Of a DNA stretch of 64,000 bases, positions 8,766-17,434 are shown piece by piece. The translations under genes and the position numbers were made by a program. Positions within the stretch are counted from its first letter, which is position 1. Each line of letters opens with the position of its first letter. This DNA comes from Streptomyces sp. SLBN-31 (GTDB lineage: Bacteria > Actinomycetota > Actinomycetes > Streptomycetales > Streptomycetaceae): NCBI RefSeq assembly GCF_006715395.1, contig NZ_VFNC01000003.1, positions 868,001 to 932,000 of the forward strand, read 5' to 3'. Below the pieces are notes generated by a model that had not been told where the DNA came from, searched no databases, and saw nothing but the letters and a program-made list of their open reading frames with translations.

Positions 8766-9385
8766 GTGCCCTCCTGCGTGAACAGCGACCAGTTCCGGCG
8801 GTCGGCCGCCGCGCGCCGCTCCACCGCCTCGTCGAAGGACTCGCACAGCATGTGGACGGCGACCAGGTGCAGTTCCTGCACGGTCGCGGAGGTCGCGGCC
8901 TCGACGCACAGTGCCTCGTCGGCCGTGCCCGCCAGGGGGTTGGGGGCCGGTCCGGTCAGGGCCCAGACCGTCATGCCGAGCCGGTGGGCGGTGTCGGCGG
9001 CGACGAGCAGGTTGGCGCTGGCGCCGCTGGTGGACAGCAGCGCCAGGACGTCGCCGGCGCGGCCGTGCGCGGCGACCTGCCGGGCGAAGATCTCCTGGAC
9101 GCCGTAGTCGTTGGCGATGGCGGTCGTGGCGGAGGTGTCGACGTGCAGCGCGAGGGCGGAGAAGGCCGGCCGGTCGTCCCGGTACCGGCCGACCAGCTCG
9201 GCCGTGAGGTGCTGGGCCTGCGCCGCGCTGCCGCCGTTGCCGGCGACGAGCAGTCGGCTGCCCGCGCCGAGCCGGGAGGCGAGGGCCGCGCCCCAGCGTC
9301 CGAGTACGGATCCGCCGTAGCCGCGGAATCCGTCGAGGGCCTTCATCAGGTCGTCGCAGTGCGTGACGTCGGTGGCGAGTTTCAT
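8762..9385 (-). CDS. gmhA: SIS-domain phosphoheptose isomerase (GmhA-like)
   Basis: 207 aa. The ATG at 9385 overlaps the upstream glycosyltransferase stop (ATGA). The motifs VAGNGGSAAQAQHLTAELV and LLSTSGASANLL match sedoheptulose-7-phosphate isomerase, which makes D-glycero-D-manno-heptose 7-phosphate, the first committed step of ADP-heptose synthesis. The length matches the family (about 190-210 aa). A HxxH-like pattern near the C-terminus (ELHLVAVHMLCE) resembles the zinc/active-site His region of GmhA. The neighbours hldE and gmhB complete the pathway. Assignment as GmhA rather than DiaA or another SIS protein rests on both motif and context. Confidence 0.85.
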   Translation of the reverse strand: MKLATDVTHCDDLMKALDGFRGYGGSVLGRWGAALASRLGAGSRLLVAGNGGSAAQAQHLTAELVGRYRDDRPAFSALALHVDTSATTAIANDYGVQEIFARQVAAHGRAGDVLALLSTSGASANLLVAADTAHRLGMTVWALTGPAPNPLAGTADEALCVEAATSATVQELHLVAVHMLCESFDEAVERRAAADRRNWSLFTQEGT

Positions 9386-10617
9386 CGCAGGGCTCCCGAG
9401 AGCGAGGGGACGGAGGACACGGCGCTGTAGGCGCGCATGACGCCCTCGGCCACGCGGTCCCAGGTGTAGCGGGCCAGGACGCGCCGCCGCCCCTGGGCGC
9501 CGTAGCGGGCGAGCAGTCGCGGGTCGGCCAGCAGGCCGCGGACGGTCGCGCCGAGGTCGTGGTCGTCGTCGGCGGGGACCAGGCGGCCGGTGACGCCGTC
9601 CACGACGGTGTCGAGCTGCCCGCCCACGGCGGTGGCGAGGACCGGCGCGCCGCACGCCATGGCCTCGACCGGCACGATGCCGAACGGCTCGTAGCGCGGC
9701 AGCGACAGCACCAGGTCGGCGCTGGAGATCAGCCCGGGCATCCGCTCCCGGCTCACCCCGCCCAGCAGGGTCATCCGGTCGGCCACCCCGCACTCCTCGG
9801 CCAGCGCCCGCAGCCGTTCCGCCTCGGGTTCGGCGAGGAGCAGGGCCGCCTCGGGCCCACCGGCGATGAGGAGTTCGGCGTCGGGGACGTCGGCCAGGGC
9901 GCGGATGGCCCGGTCGAAGCCCTTGCGGGGAACGAGCCGGCCCACGGCGAGCAGCCGGCGCGGCGCGGAGGCCGGCCGGCGGGCCCCGGCGACCGGCGCG
10001 AATTGTTCGGGGTCGACCCCGCAGGGCACGACGGAGATCCGGTCGCGGGACAGCCCCATGGCCTCCAGCTCGGCCACCTCGTCCTCGCAGGTCGCGATGA
10101 TGCGGTCGCACTCGCGGCCGATGACGGTCTCGATGGCGACACGGTCGCGCGGGCTGGTGTCGGCGGCGCCCTGGTAGCGCCGCTTCACGGTGCCCAGCGC
10201 GTGGAAGGTCTGCACGACGGGCACGTCGAGCCCGTACGCCCCGGAAAGGGCCGCCCAGCCGGACATCCAGAAGTGGGCGTGCACCACGTCGGGCGGCCGG
10301 GTCGCCCACTGCCGCGCCAGGAAGTCCCCGAACTCCGGCATGTACGGCGGGAGTTCGTCCTTCGGTATCGGCGCGGCCGGTCCGGCGGGCACATGGACGA
10401 CCTGGAACCCCTCGGGCGTGGTGACCCGCTCCGGCAGCCGGGGGTCGTCACGGCGTGTGTAGACGGTGACCTCGTGCCCCCGCCGGACCAGTCGCCCCGC
10501 CAGTTGGGCCACGTACACGTTCTGTCCGCCCGCGTCGGGTCCGCCGAGCGCGGCCAGCGGACTGGCGTGCTCGGAGACCATGGCGACACGGCCGGCCGTG
10601 GGGTGGCTGGTGCTCAT
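9382..10617 (-). CDS. GT-B glycosyltransferase, family 4 type
   Basis: 411 aa with two Rossmann domains. The N-terminal glycine loop (LGGPDAGGQNVYVAQLA) and VVHAHFWMSG resemble MshA/sucrose-synthase-type retaining enzymes. The C-domain has LAVGRLVPRKGFD and the EX7E motif in RYEPFGIVPVEAMACG. It would transfer a sugar from a nucleotide donor to a glycan or small-molecule acceptor in the cytoplasm. The ATG at 10617 overlaps the previous gene stop (ATGA), and its own stop overlaps gmhA, so it is inside the coupled operon. Acceptor unknown. Confidence 0.88.
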   Translation of the reverse strand: MSTSHPTAGRVAMVSEHASPLAALGGPDAGGQNVYVAQLAGRLVRRGHEVTVYTRRDDPRLPERVTTPEGFQVVHVPAGPAAPIPKDELPPYMPEFGDFLARQWATRPPDVVHAHFWMSGWAALSGAYGLDVPVVQTFHALGTVKRRYQGAADTSPRDRVAIETVIGRECDRIIATCEDEVAELEAMGLSRDRISVVPCGVDPEQFAPVAGARRPASAPRRLLAVGRLVPRKGFDRAIRALADVPDAELLIAGGPEAALLLAEPEAERLRALAEECGVADRMTLLGGVSRERMPGLISSADLVLSLPRYEPFGIVPVEAMACGAPVLATAVGGQLDTVVDGVTGRLVPADDDHDLGATVRGLLADPRLLARYGAQGRRRVLARYTWDRVAEGVMRAYSAVSSVPSLSGALR

Positions 10618-11576
10618 CGGGTGACCTCCTTGATCAGGCGTTCCCAGTCGTCCCGGAACCGCGGCTCTGCGTAGCGGGCCTGTGCCGCGGCCCTGGCGGC
10701 CTCCCCCGTCAGCCGGGCGTCCGCGGGATCCGCGAGGAATCCGCGCAGGGCGTCCCGCAGGACGTCGAGCCGGTTGGAGACCACTCCGGCTCCCTCCGGG
10801 ACGGCCTCGCGCACCTCGGTGGTGTCCAGCGCGACGACCGGCATCCCCAGGAACATCGCCTCCAGCAGGGACAGCCCGAGCGACGTCCACCGGATCGGGT
10901 GGAGGTAGACGCGGCAGCGGGCCATCGCCGGGTGCAGGGCGCTCTGCGGCAGGTCGCGGCTGCGCAGCCGGCCGGCCTCCACCCCGAGGTGCTCGGCGAG
11001 CCCTTCGGTGCGCATGCCGAACACGTCCAGCGGCACGGCGCGCGCGAACTCCGGCAGCAGGTCGGTTCCGGTCGTACGGCCGCGGCGCACGGGTTCGTTG
11101 ACGACGACCGCGGCGCGCTCCTCCTCGCCGGTCCACAGCGGGCCGGGGTCGATGATCCCGTGCTCGATGACCGTCGTGGGGGCGCGGCCGTTGTCCCACA
11201 TCAGGCGGTTGAAGTGGGTGACGTGCACGAGGGTGATGTCGGTGCGGCCGGCCAGCGGGTGCCGGGTGCCAGGTGCCGTCTCGTGCGGGCTGTTGTGCTC
11301 GACGTACACGGCGGGTACGTCGACGCCGGGGCGGCGGCCGGTCCAGCGCTCGGCCAGCTCCAGCTCGCGCGGTCGCTGCAGCACCATCAGGTCGATGTCG
11401 GCCTCGCGCAGCTCGGCGGGGCTCAACTCCCGCACGGAAGGCGGCCATTGCCAGGTGCGGGCGCGGCCGAGGCCGTCGGGTCCGCGGTGGGGGGTGACCG
11501 GGACGAGAAAGGTGTACGGGCCCTGGACGAACGAGGTCAGCCAGGAGCCGTGGACGTGCCAGACGAGGATGTTCAT
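10614..11576 (-). CDS. Glycosyltransferase (GT-B, family 4-like)
   Basis: 320 aa. It begins NILVWHVHGSW, a common N-terminus for a glycosyltransferase with an aspartate-free GT-B fold. The C-terminal domain contains RVYLHPIRWTSLGLSLLEAM, with the acidic EX7E-like region, and GMPVVALDTTEV. It lacks the usual membrane helices. Start and stop overlap its neighbours by 4 nt on both sides (ATGA), so its expression is tied to the operon. It is shorter than typical family 4 enzymes (about 370-400 aa), mainly in the N-domain. Substrates unknown. Confidence 0.8.
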   Translation of the reverse strand: MNILVWHVHGSWLTSFVQGPYTFLVPVTPHRGPDGLGRARTWQWPPSVRELSPAELREADIDLMVLQRPRELELAERWTGRRPGVDVPAVYVEHNSPHETAPGTRHPLAGRTDITLVHVTHFNRLMWDNGRAPTTVIEHGIIDPGPLWTGEEERAAVVVNEPVRRGRTTGTDLLPEFARAVPLDVFGMRTEGLAEHLGVEAGRLRSRDLPQSALHPAMARCRVYLHPIRWTSLGLSLLEAMFLGMPVVALDTTEVREAVPEGAGVVSNRLDVLRDALRGFLADPADARLTGEAARAAAQARYAEPRFRDDWERLIKEVTR

Positions 11577-12580
11577 GCCGTCTCTCCCAGCAGTTTGTGC
11601 ACCGCGGCCACCACGTCCTGGCCCGTCACCTCGGCGAGGCACGGATGGCCTGGTACGGGACAGTGCCGGGCCCTGGTGCCGGCGCACGGCGCGTTCTGGT
11701 CGCCGAGGAGCACGAAGGGCACTCCGTACGGCGCCCAGCGCTCCGGCGGGACCACGGGCGCGAACAGCGACACCACCGGGGTGCCGACGGCCGCCGCCAG
11801 GTGCGCGGGGCCGGTGTTGCCGCACACCACGGCGTCGGCGGCGCGCAGGACGCCCGCGAGGGTGCGCGGGTCGGTCCGGCCGCCCAGGTCCACGGCCGGG
11901 TCGCCGCAGACCGTCCGGGTCAGGTCCGTCTCGTCGGTGCCGCCGGTGACGACGACGCGGTGACCGGCGTCGGCGAGCGACTCGACGGCCTCGGCGCAGC
12001 GGCCGGGGCTCCAGGCGCGGGCCTGCGCGCTGGCGCCGGGGTGGACGACGACGTAGGGGCCGTTGCCGGTCAGTGCCACGGTGTCGGGCACAGGCAGCAC
12101 GCGCAGCCGGCCGTCGTCGCCGGGCGGCGGCACGAAGCCCATGGCGGCGGCGGTGTCCAGGGCGGCCTCGGTCTCGTGCCGGCCGGGCAGCCGCCGGTGG
12201 CGTACGTCGAGGAGGCGGCCGGGGTGGTCGACGCTGTCGGCGCCGACGCGCCCGACGCCGGCCAGGCGCAGCAGCAGGGCCGTGGGCAGGGGGCTCTGGT
12301 GGAACGAGGTGAGCACGAGCGCGGTGTCGAACGCGGCCTGCCGCAGCCGTCGCAGCAGGCCCTCGACGTCCGCGTCCTCCACGGCGGGTGCCTCGAAGCC
12401 CTCCCACGGGGCCTGCCACACGAGCACGTCGTCGACGCACGGCAGCAGACGCGCGGCGGGCTCGCCCTGTGGACCGCACAGCAGGGTGACGTGGGAGGCG
12501 TGCGCCGCCACGGCGCGCACGGCGGGCCCGGCGAGCAGGACGTCGCCGAAGCTGTCGAGGCGTACCACCAGCGCCTTCAC
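11573..12580 (-). CDS. Family 9 glycosyltransferase (heptosyltransferase-like)
   Basis: 335 aa with the GT9 pattern: KALVVRLDSFGDVLLAGPAV at the N-terminus, VVVHPGASAQARAWSP at the start of the second domain, and CGNTGPAHLAAAVGTPVVSLF for ADP-heptose-type donor binding. In Gram-negatives these enzymes add heptose to the LPS core. Here there is no LPS, so the acceptor must be another glycan or metabolite. It is the second GT9 gene of the operon and appears intact, unlike the one at 5989-7000. It overlaps gmhB and the next glycosyltransferase gene by 4 nt each. Confidence 0.9.
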   Translation of the reverse strand: MKALVVRLDSFGDVLLAGPAVRAVAAHASHVTLLCGPQGEPAARLLPCVDDVLVWQAPWEGFEAPAVEDADVEGLLRRLRQAAFDTALVLTSFHQSPLPTALLLRLAGVGRVGADSVDHPGRLLDVRHRRLPGRHETEAALDTAAAMGFVPPPGDDGRLRVLPVPDTVALTGNGPYVVVHPGASAQARAWSPGRCAEAVESLADAGHRVVVTGGTDETDLTRTVCGDPAVDLGGRTDPRTLAGVLRAADAVVCGNTGPAHLAAAVGTPVVSLFAPVVPPERWAPYGVPFVLLGDQNAPCAGTRARHCPVPGHPCLAEVTGQDVVAAVHKLLGETA

Positions 12581-13119
12581 GACCCCTCACCCCGCGTCCC
12601 GTCGAGCAGCCGGCGCACCGCGGTGAGCAGGTCGGGGGGCGTGTCGGCGGCCTGGGCGACCTCGGCGGGCAGCGTGGCCGCGTTGGGCACGAGCACACCC
12701 CGGGCGCCCGCGGCCCGGGCCGCTGCGACGTCGGCCGCGATGTCGCCGATCACCACGCAGCCGGACGGGTCCACGCCCAGCCGCCGCGCCGCCTCCACGA
12801 CCAGCCCCGGCCGGGGCTTGCGGCAGCCGCAGCCGGCCTCGGGCGCGTGCGGGCAGTACACCCAGGTGTCCAGGCCCCCGAGCAGTTCGTCCGCACGCTC
12901 GTTGACGCGACGCACCTCGGCGTCCGTGAGCAGCCCGCGCCCGACCCCCGACTGGTTGCTGATCACACCGGTCGGCACACCGGCGGCCCGCAACAGCCCC
13001 ACCGCCCGCCGCGCCCCGGCCACCGGCCGCACGAGACCGGGGTCCCCGTTGTAGGGGACGTCCTCGATGAGAGTGCCGTCCCGATCGAAGAGCAGGGCGG
13101 CGAGCGCGCGCGGGGTCAT
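12577..13119 (-). CDS. gmhB: D-glycero-beta-D-manno-heptose-1,7-bisphosphate 7-phosphatase (GmhB-like)
   Basis: 180 aa HAD phosphatase. Motif I is LLFDRDGTLIED (nucleophile and acid Asp), the Ser/Thr motif lies in GVISNQSGVGRG, and the later Lys and Asp are in CRKPRPG and VIGDIAAD. The zinc loop CPHAPEAGCGCRKP (C-x-H then C-x-C) is diagnostic for GmhB and histidinol-phosphatase-type HADs. It removes the 7-phosphate before ADP transfer. The ATG at 13119 is preceded by GAGGAGCACGCC. The first codons and ribosome site are duplicated 128 bases upstream. Its stop overlaps the GT9 gene. Confidence 0.9.
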   Translation of the reverse strand: MTPRALAALLFDRDGTLIEDVPYNGDPGLVRPVAGARRAVGLLRAAGVPTGVISNQSGVGRGLLTDAEVRRVNERADELLGGLDTWVYCPHAPEAGCGCRKPRPGLVVEAARRLGVDPSGCVVIGDIAADVAAARAAGARGVLVPNAATLPAEVAQAADTPPDLLTAVRRLLDGTRGEGS

Positions 13120-13263
13120 GGCGTGCTCCTCGGGGTGGATGGGCAGGGGCGGGCGTGCCGCGTGGCGGTCGCGGGGCGGCGGGTCGTCCTCGGGTGCGTT
13201 GCCCGTAGACGCGGGTGCCGGCGGGCGGCGAGCGCGCGCGGGGTCATGGCGTGCTCCTCGGGG
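13095..13263 (-). repeat. 41-bp direct repeat that copies the gmhB start
   Basis: Bases 13095-13135 and 13223-13263 are identical over 41 bases, 128 bases apart. The copied segment contains the ribosome site, ATG and first codons of gmhB. The upstream copy holds the TGA of the preceding glycosyltransferase in the same ATGA overlap that the true gmhB start would be expected to have. So an insertion or duplication of about 128 bases has separated two genes that were probably coupled. Confidence 0.85.
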
Positions 13264-14344
13264 GCGGAGGCCGGCGGCGGCCGAGCCGTGGGGCCGCGGC
13301 GTGCTGGGCGCGTCGTGGTCGGCGAGGAATGCGCGGGCGGGCGCCGAGCGGCCGTGGCCTCGAACGGCCCGTCGGCGGAACCCCGCGGTGGCGGAGCAGG
13401 CCCGTCAGCCAGTGGCGGACGGCGAGGGGCGGGATGAGCACGCTGGTGGCGGCCATGGTCGTGATCTCGCGCGGTGTGCGCGGGCCGGGGCGGATGCGGG
13501 CCAGCGCGAACTCGGCCGTGCCCAGCGCCCACAGCGCCCCCGCGACCGTGGCGGCCCGGCGCCGGCCGGTCAGCGCGAGGACAGGGGCGGCCGCCGCGAG
13601 GGTCGTCACGACCGCGTGCCGGGGCAGCCGTCCCCGGGGGGCCTCGGCGCGCGTCCACCAGTCGGGGCCGTGCAGGCGGGTCATCAGGGCGTCGTCGGCG
13701 TTGCCGCGCTGCGCCCGCACCGACGCCCAGGGATCGGCCGGTCGCACGGGGTGGTGTGTCGTACGCCGTCCCCGGCACAGCGACCAGCCGGCCTCCCGCA
13801 CTCGCAGGGCCAGGTCGGCGTCCTCCCGGAAGGCCCGCCGGAACCGCTCGTCGAAGCCGTGGACCTCGGCCAGGACAGCCGTGCGGTAGGCCATGTCTGC
13901 GGTCGCCCAGGCGGCCTGTTCGAGCCCGGCCGTGCCGCGTTCCCAGTCGGTGGGCCGGCGGTCCTCGGGCAGGGGGACGTGCAGTCGTCCCTGGACGCCG
14001 CCCGTGGAGGCGCTCGCGGCGGCGAGGTCGTCGGCGAGCCGGCGGGACCAGTCGGGCGGGACCTGGACGTCGTCGTCGAGGAAGACGGTCCAGGGGGTGC
14101 CGACCGTGTGCCAGCCGGCGTTGCGGGCGGCGGCCGGACCGCGGCCCTTCGTGCGCAGGGTCCGCAGCCGCAGCGTTCCGGCCGCCGCCAGGGGCAGCGG
14201 CTCGTCGGGTTCGGGGCGGTCGTCGACGACGACGACCTCCTGCGGCGGGTGGTCCGCGGCCGCGGCGAGGGTGCGCAAACAGTCGGCGAGGCAGGGGCGC
14301 CCGATCGTCGGGACGACGACGGAGTAGGCGGGGACGGCCGTCAT
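13244..14344 (-). CDS. Family 2 glycosyltransferase with C-terminal hydrophobic region
   Basis: 366 aa. The GT-A motifs are VVVDDRPE, VFLDDDVQVPP (DxD) and FREDADLALRVREAG. After the catalytic part, residues about 265-320 are hydrophobic, probably one or two membrane helices that hold it to the inner membrane. The last about 45 residues are Arg/Pro-rich and less gene-like. The stop at 13244 falls in a duplicated copy of the gmhB start. The ATG at 14344 overlaps the carbamoyltransferase stop. Donor and acceptor unknown. Confidence 0.85.
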   Translation of the reverse strand: MTAVPAYSVVVPTIGRPCLADCLRTLAAAADHPPQEVVVVDDRPEPDEPLPLAAAGTLRLRTLRTKGRGPAAARNAGWHTVGTPWTVFLDDDVQVPPDWSRRLADDLAAASASTGGVQGRLHVPLPEDRRPTDWERGTAGLEQAAWATADMAYRTAVLAEVHGFDERFRRAFREDADLALRVREAGWSLCRGRRTTHHPVRPADPWASVRAQRGNADDALMTRLHGPDWWTRAEAPRGRLPRHAVVTTLAAAAPVLALTGRRRAATVAGALWALGTAEFALARIRPGPRTPREITTMAATSVLIPPLAVRHWLTGLLRHRGVPPTGRSRPRPLGARPRIPRRPRRAQHAAAPRLGRRRPPPPRSTP

Positions 14345-15975
14345 GCGAACATCCCCTTCCGCCGGATCGCGAACGGTCCGAGGGCGAGCAGGTCCACGGG
14401 CGCGGAGCCGAAGCACTCCAGGGCGTCCCGGGGATCGTCGACCATGGGCCGGCCGGCGGTGTTGAGGCTGGTGTTCACCACGACGGGCAGTCCGGTACGC
14501 CGCTCGAACCCGTCGATCATGCGGGCGACCAGGGGCTCCTGCTCTCGGTCCACGGTCTGGATGCGGGCGGTGCCGTCCACGTGCACGACCGCCGGGATGC
14601 GGTCCCGCCACTCGGCGGCCACGTCGTGCACGAACAGCATGTAGGGGCTGGGCAGCGGCCCGTCGAAGATCTCCGCGGCCCGGTCCGTGAGCACCATCGG
14701 GGCGACGGGCCGGAACTCCTCTCGGCCCTTCACGGCGTTCAGCCGCTCCAGGTTCCCCGCCCGCCCGGGGTGGGCCAGCAGCGAGCGGTGGCCGAGCGCG
14801 CGGGGCCCGTACTCGCTGCGGCCCTGGAACCAGGCCACGATGCCGTCGGCGGCGAGCTCGGCGGCGACGGTCTCGGCGATGTCGTCCGGCTCCTCGTAGG
14901 GCACGGCGGCGCGTTCCAGCCAGGCCCGCAGCTCGTCGTCGCTCCAGCCCCGGCCGAGGGCCGCGGTCGGCATGGGCGCCACGTCCTCCTTCTGGTGGGC
15001 GACGTGCAGGGCGGCACCGAGCGCGGTGCCGGCGTCTCCGGCGGCGGGCTGCACCCAGATCCGTTCGAAGGGTGTCTCCCGGTACAGCCGGGTGTTGGCG
15101 ACGCAGTTGAGCGCCACACCGCCCGCGAGGGTCAGCACCTCCTCGCCGGTACGGTCGTGCAGCCACCGGGCCAGCCCCAGCAGGACCTCCTCCAGACAGA
15201 CCTGCGCGCTCGCGGCGAGATCGGCGTGGTCCTGGCTCCAGCCGCCGCCCTTGGTCCGCGGCGGGACCAGCGAGGCCCAGGGGACCGGGCGGGCCCGGAA
15301 GCCGCCGTCGTCGTCGAGACCGACGTACTCGCGCAGCCGGTCGAGGAAGCGGGGCCGGCCGTAGGAGGCGAGCGCCATCACCTTGAACTCGTCGCTGCTG
15401 CGCAGGAAGCCCAGGTGCTGGGTGAGGTCCTCGTAGAACAGGCCCATCGAGTCGGGCAGGGACTGCGAGCCGAGCACGGTGAGCTCCCGGTTGGCGTAGC
15501 GGCCGGCGAGGTGGGAGCCGCACTCGCCGCGGCCGTCCAGCACCAGCACGGCGCTGTCGGCGTACGGGGCGGCCTGCCCGGCGGATGCCGCGTGCGCCAC
15601 GTGGTGGGCGACGAAGCGGACCTTGTCCGGGTCGAGTCCGGGCAGGGCCTCGGCGAGGAAGCCGGGCGCGTTGCGGGCGTACTCCTGGCGCAGGTGGTCC
15701 CAGGGGTCGTCCAGGCCCAGCCGATCTGCCGGGCGGGCGAGTTCGGGGTCGTAGGAGTAGGCGACGGCGTCCAGGTCGGACGGGCTCAGACCGGCCTGTT
15801 CCAGGCACCAGCGGGCGGACAGCTCGGGCAGTTCCCAGGCGGAGAAGGGGACGGGCCGCTTGCCGTGCTTGCGCCGGCTGAAGCGTTCCTCCTCCGCCGC
15901 TGCGACGATCCGGCCGTCCATGACGAGGGCGGCGGCGGGGTCGTGGAAGAGGGCGTTGATCCCCAGGACACGCAT
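14341..15975 (-). CDS. Carbamoyltransferase (NodU/CmcH/TobZ family)
   Basis: 544 aa, full family length. The N-terminal Kae1-like domain begins VLGINALFHDPAAALV and carries the metal-binding FVAHHVAHAASA histidines; a LAGGVALNCVANTRL block follows. The C-terminal YrdC-like domain, which makes carbamoyl-adenylate from carbamoyl phosphate and ATP, includes FRPVAPMVL and NTSLNTAGRPMV. It transfers a carbamoyl group to a sugar hydroxyl, as in nodulation factors, tobramycin and cephamycin. Within a heptose operon it implies an O-carbamoylated sugar. The ATG at 15975 is chosen because the family begins at this point. Confidence 0.93.
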   Translation of the reverse strand: MRVLGINALFHDPAAALVMDGRIVAAAEEERFSRRKHGKRPVPFSAWELPELSARWCLEQAGLSPSDLDAVAYSYDPELARPADRLGLDDPWDHLRQEYARNAPGFLAEALPGLDPDKVRFVAHHVAHAASAGQAAPYADSAVLVLDGRGECGSHLAGRYANRELTVLGSQSLPDSMGLFYEDLTQHLGFLRSSDEFKVMALASYGRPRFLDRLREYVGLDDDGGFRARPVPWASLVPPRTKGGGWSQDHADLAASAQVCLEEVLLGLARWLHDRTGEEVLTLAGGVALNCVANTRLYRETPFERIWVQPAAGDAGTALGAALHVAHQKEDVAPMPTAALGRGWSDDELRAWLERAAVPYEEPDDIAETVAAELAADGIVAWFQGRSEYGPRALGHRSLLAHPGRAGNLERLNAVKGREEFRPVAPMVLTDRAAEIFDGPLPSPYMLFVHDVAAEWRDRIPAVVHVDGTARIQTVDREQEPLVARMIDGFERRTGLPVVVNTSLNTAGRPMVDDPRDALECFGSAPVDLLALGPFAIRRKGMFA

Positions 15976-16016
15976 GCGATGCCTCCGTGCGGCGTTCGGG
16001 AAGGGTGCTGACGTGC

Positions 16017-16985
16017 CTACGGGCCGGCCGTGGCGAAGTAGGCGATGGTCTGCTTCACGCCCTCCTCCCAGGGCACCCGCGGCGACCAGCCCAGCAGCTG
16101 TCGGGCCAGGCCCGTGTCCGGGCGGCGGCGCTGCGGGTCGTCGGTGGGGCGGTCGACGTGGACGATCGGCGAGGACGAGCCGGTCAGCTCGATGACGCGG
16201 CGGGCGATCTCGCCGACGGTCACCTCGTCGCTGCCGCCGATGTTCACGGGCCGCACCGAGTGGCTCGCCGCGACCAGCAGGATGCCGTCGACCGTGTCGT
16301 CGACGTAGCACAGGGACCGGGTCTGCCGGCCGTCGCCCGCCACCGTCAGCGGCTCGCCGGCCAGCGCCTGGCTGACGAAGGTAGGGACGGCGCGGCCGTC
16401 GTGCGCGCGCATGCGCGGGCCGTAGGTGTTGAACAGCCGCACGATGCCCGCGTCGGCGTCCCGCGCCCGTACATGGGCGGTGACCAGGGCCTCGGCGAAG
16501 CGCTTGGACTCGTCGTACACGCTGCGCGGGCCCACCGGGTTGACGTTGCCCCAGTAGTCCTCGCGCTGGGGATGGCTCAGTGGGTCGCCGTACACCTCGG
16601 ACGTCGAGGCGAGCAGGAAGCGGGCCGCGTCGCGCTCCGCCAGGGCCAGTACGTTGCGGGTGCCGAGGCTGCCGACGTCGAGCGTCTCCAGGGGCAGGCG
16701 CAGGTAGTCGGCGGGGGAGGCGGGACACGCGAAGTGCAGGACGAGGTCGTACGGGCCCGGCAGCCGGTCCGGTGTGCGGGGGTCCGAGACGTCGCACTCG
16801 AGGAACCGGAAGCCGCGGCGGCCCTCCAGGTGCTCGATGTTCCCACGTGAGCCCGAGCACAGGTTGTCGGCGCAGTCGACTTCGACGTCCGAATCCAGCA
16901 GGCGTTCGCACAGGTGACTGCCGAGGAATCCGGCGCCGCCGGTCACCAGGGCCCGGCGCCATGCGTCTGTCGGGACAGCAGGCAT
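16017..16985 (-). CDS. NAD-dependent UDP-glucuronate decarboxylase-like epimerase/dehydratase
   Basis: 322 aa extended SDR. It has the NAD loop TGGAGFLGSHL, the STSEVYGDPLSHPQ motif and a catalytic YxxxK in YDESK. The combination HFACPASPADY and YWGNVNPVGPRS is typical for UDP-xylose synthase (UDP-glucuronate decarboxylase). In an ADP-heptose operon an HldD-like epimerase could be expected; the motifs favour the decarboxylase family. The ATG at 16985 follows GAAGGAAA; 23 extra codons upstream to 17054 lack a ribosome site. It is the first gene of the minus-strand operon, so its promoter lies in the next gap. Confidence 0.87.
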   Translation of the reverse strand: MPAVPTDAWRRALVTGGAGFLGSHLCERLLDSDVEVDCADNLCSGSRGNIEHLEGRRGFRFLECDVSDPRTPDRLPGPYDLVLHFACPASPADYLRLPLETLDVGSLGTRNVLALAERDAARFLLASTSEVYGDPLSHPQREDYWGNVNPVGPRSVYDESKRFAEALVTAHVRARDADAGIVRLFNTYGPRMRAHDGRAVPTFVSQALAGEPLTVAGDGRQTRSLCYVDDTVDGILLVAASHSVRPVNIGGSDEVTVGEIARRVIELTGSSSPIVHVDRPTDDPQRRRPDTGLARQLLGWSPRVPWEEGVKQTIAYFATAGP

Positions 16986-17434
16986 AGGGTTTCCTTCGCT
17001 CGCACACAGATGGCATGAGGGTGTGACCCAGAGCGCATTCGTGGCGCGTGACAAATTGCCTGTATGGAGAGGTCGTATGCCCAGAAGAAGGGCTGTGGCG
17101 GGCTTGAATGGCCTTCGCCGCGATATTCACGAAAGTGAATTGATCGATGTTCTCCGGAGGTCGGGCGGGAGACCGCCCTGCTGGGTCGCCTTTTTCCGGA
17201 CGCCGCACTCACCGGGGTTCCCGAGCCAGTTGCTTTCACACGTTGGTTCTCACTCGCCCCTGCTTTCCCACCCGGCTGTGAGCAACCCCACCCCTTCCCG
17301 GCTCGCCGACCCGGGGGAACCGTCTGTCACGATGGTCGGCGCCGTGAACGACTCGGTGGAACCTCCGCGCAGTGCAGCCGGTGAACCCCTGTTCCCCAGT
17401 CCCCCTCCGAACCTTGGTTGCCGGGAACCGCACT
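16986..17434. promoter_or_regulatory. Divergent promoter region with 16-bp palindrome at 17125-17140
   Basis: This 449-base gap separates the leftward glycan operon from the rightward MFS gene and is AT-richer than its surroundings. It contains a perfect inverted repeat ATTCAC-GAAA-GTGAAT at 17125-17140, a good operator candidate for a regulator that is not encoded next to it. A TTGTCA element on the minus strand near 17050 could be a -35 box, but I see no matching -10. No gene is visible. Confidence 0.55.

Noticed and set aside
16017..16985. HldD (ADP-heptose epimerase) for the first operon gene
   Set aside because: ACPASP and YWGNVNPVGPRS motifs fit UDP-glucuronate decarboxylase better.
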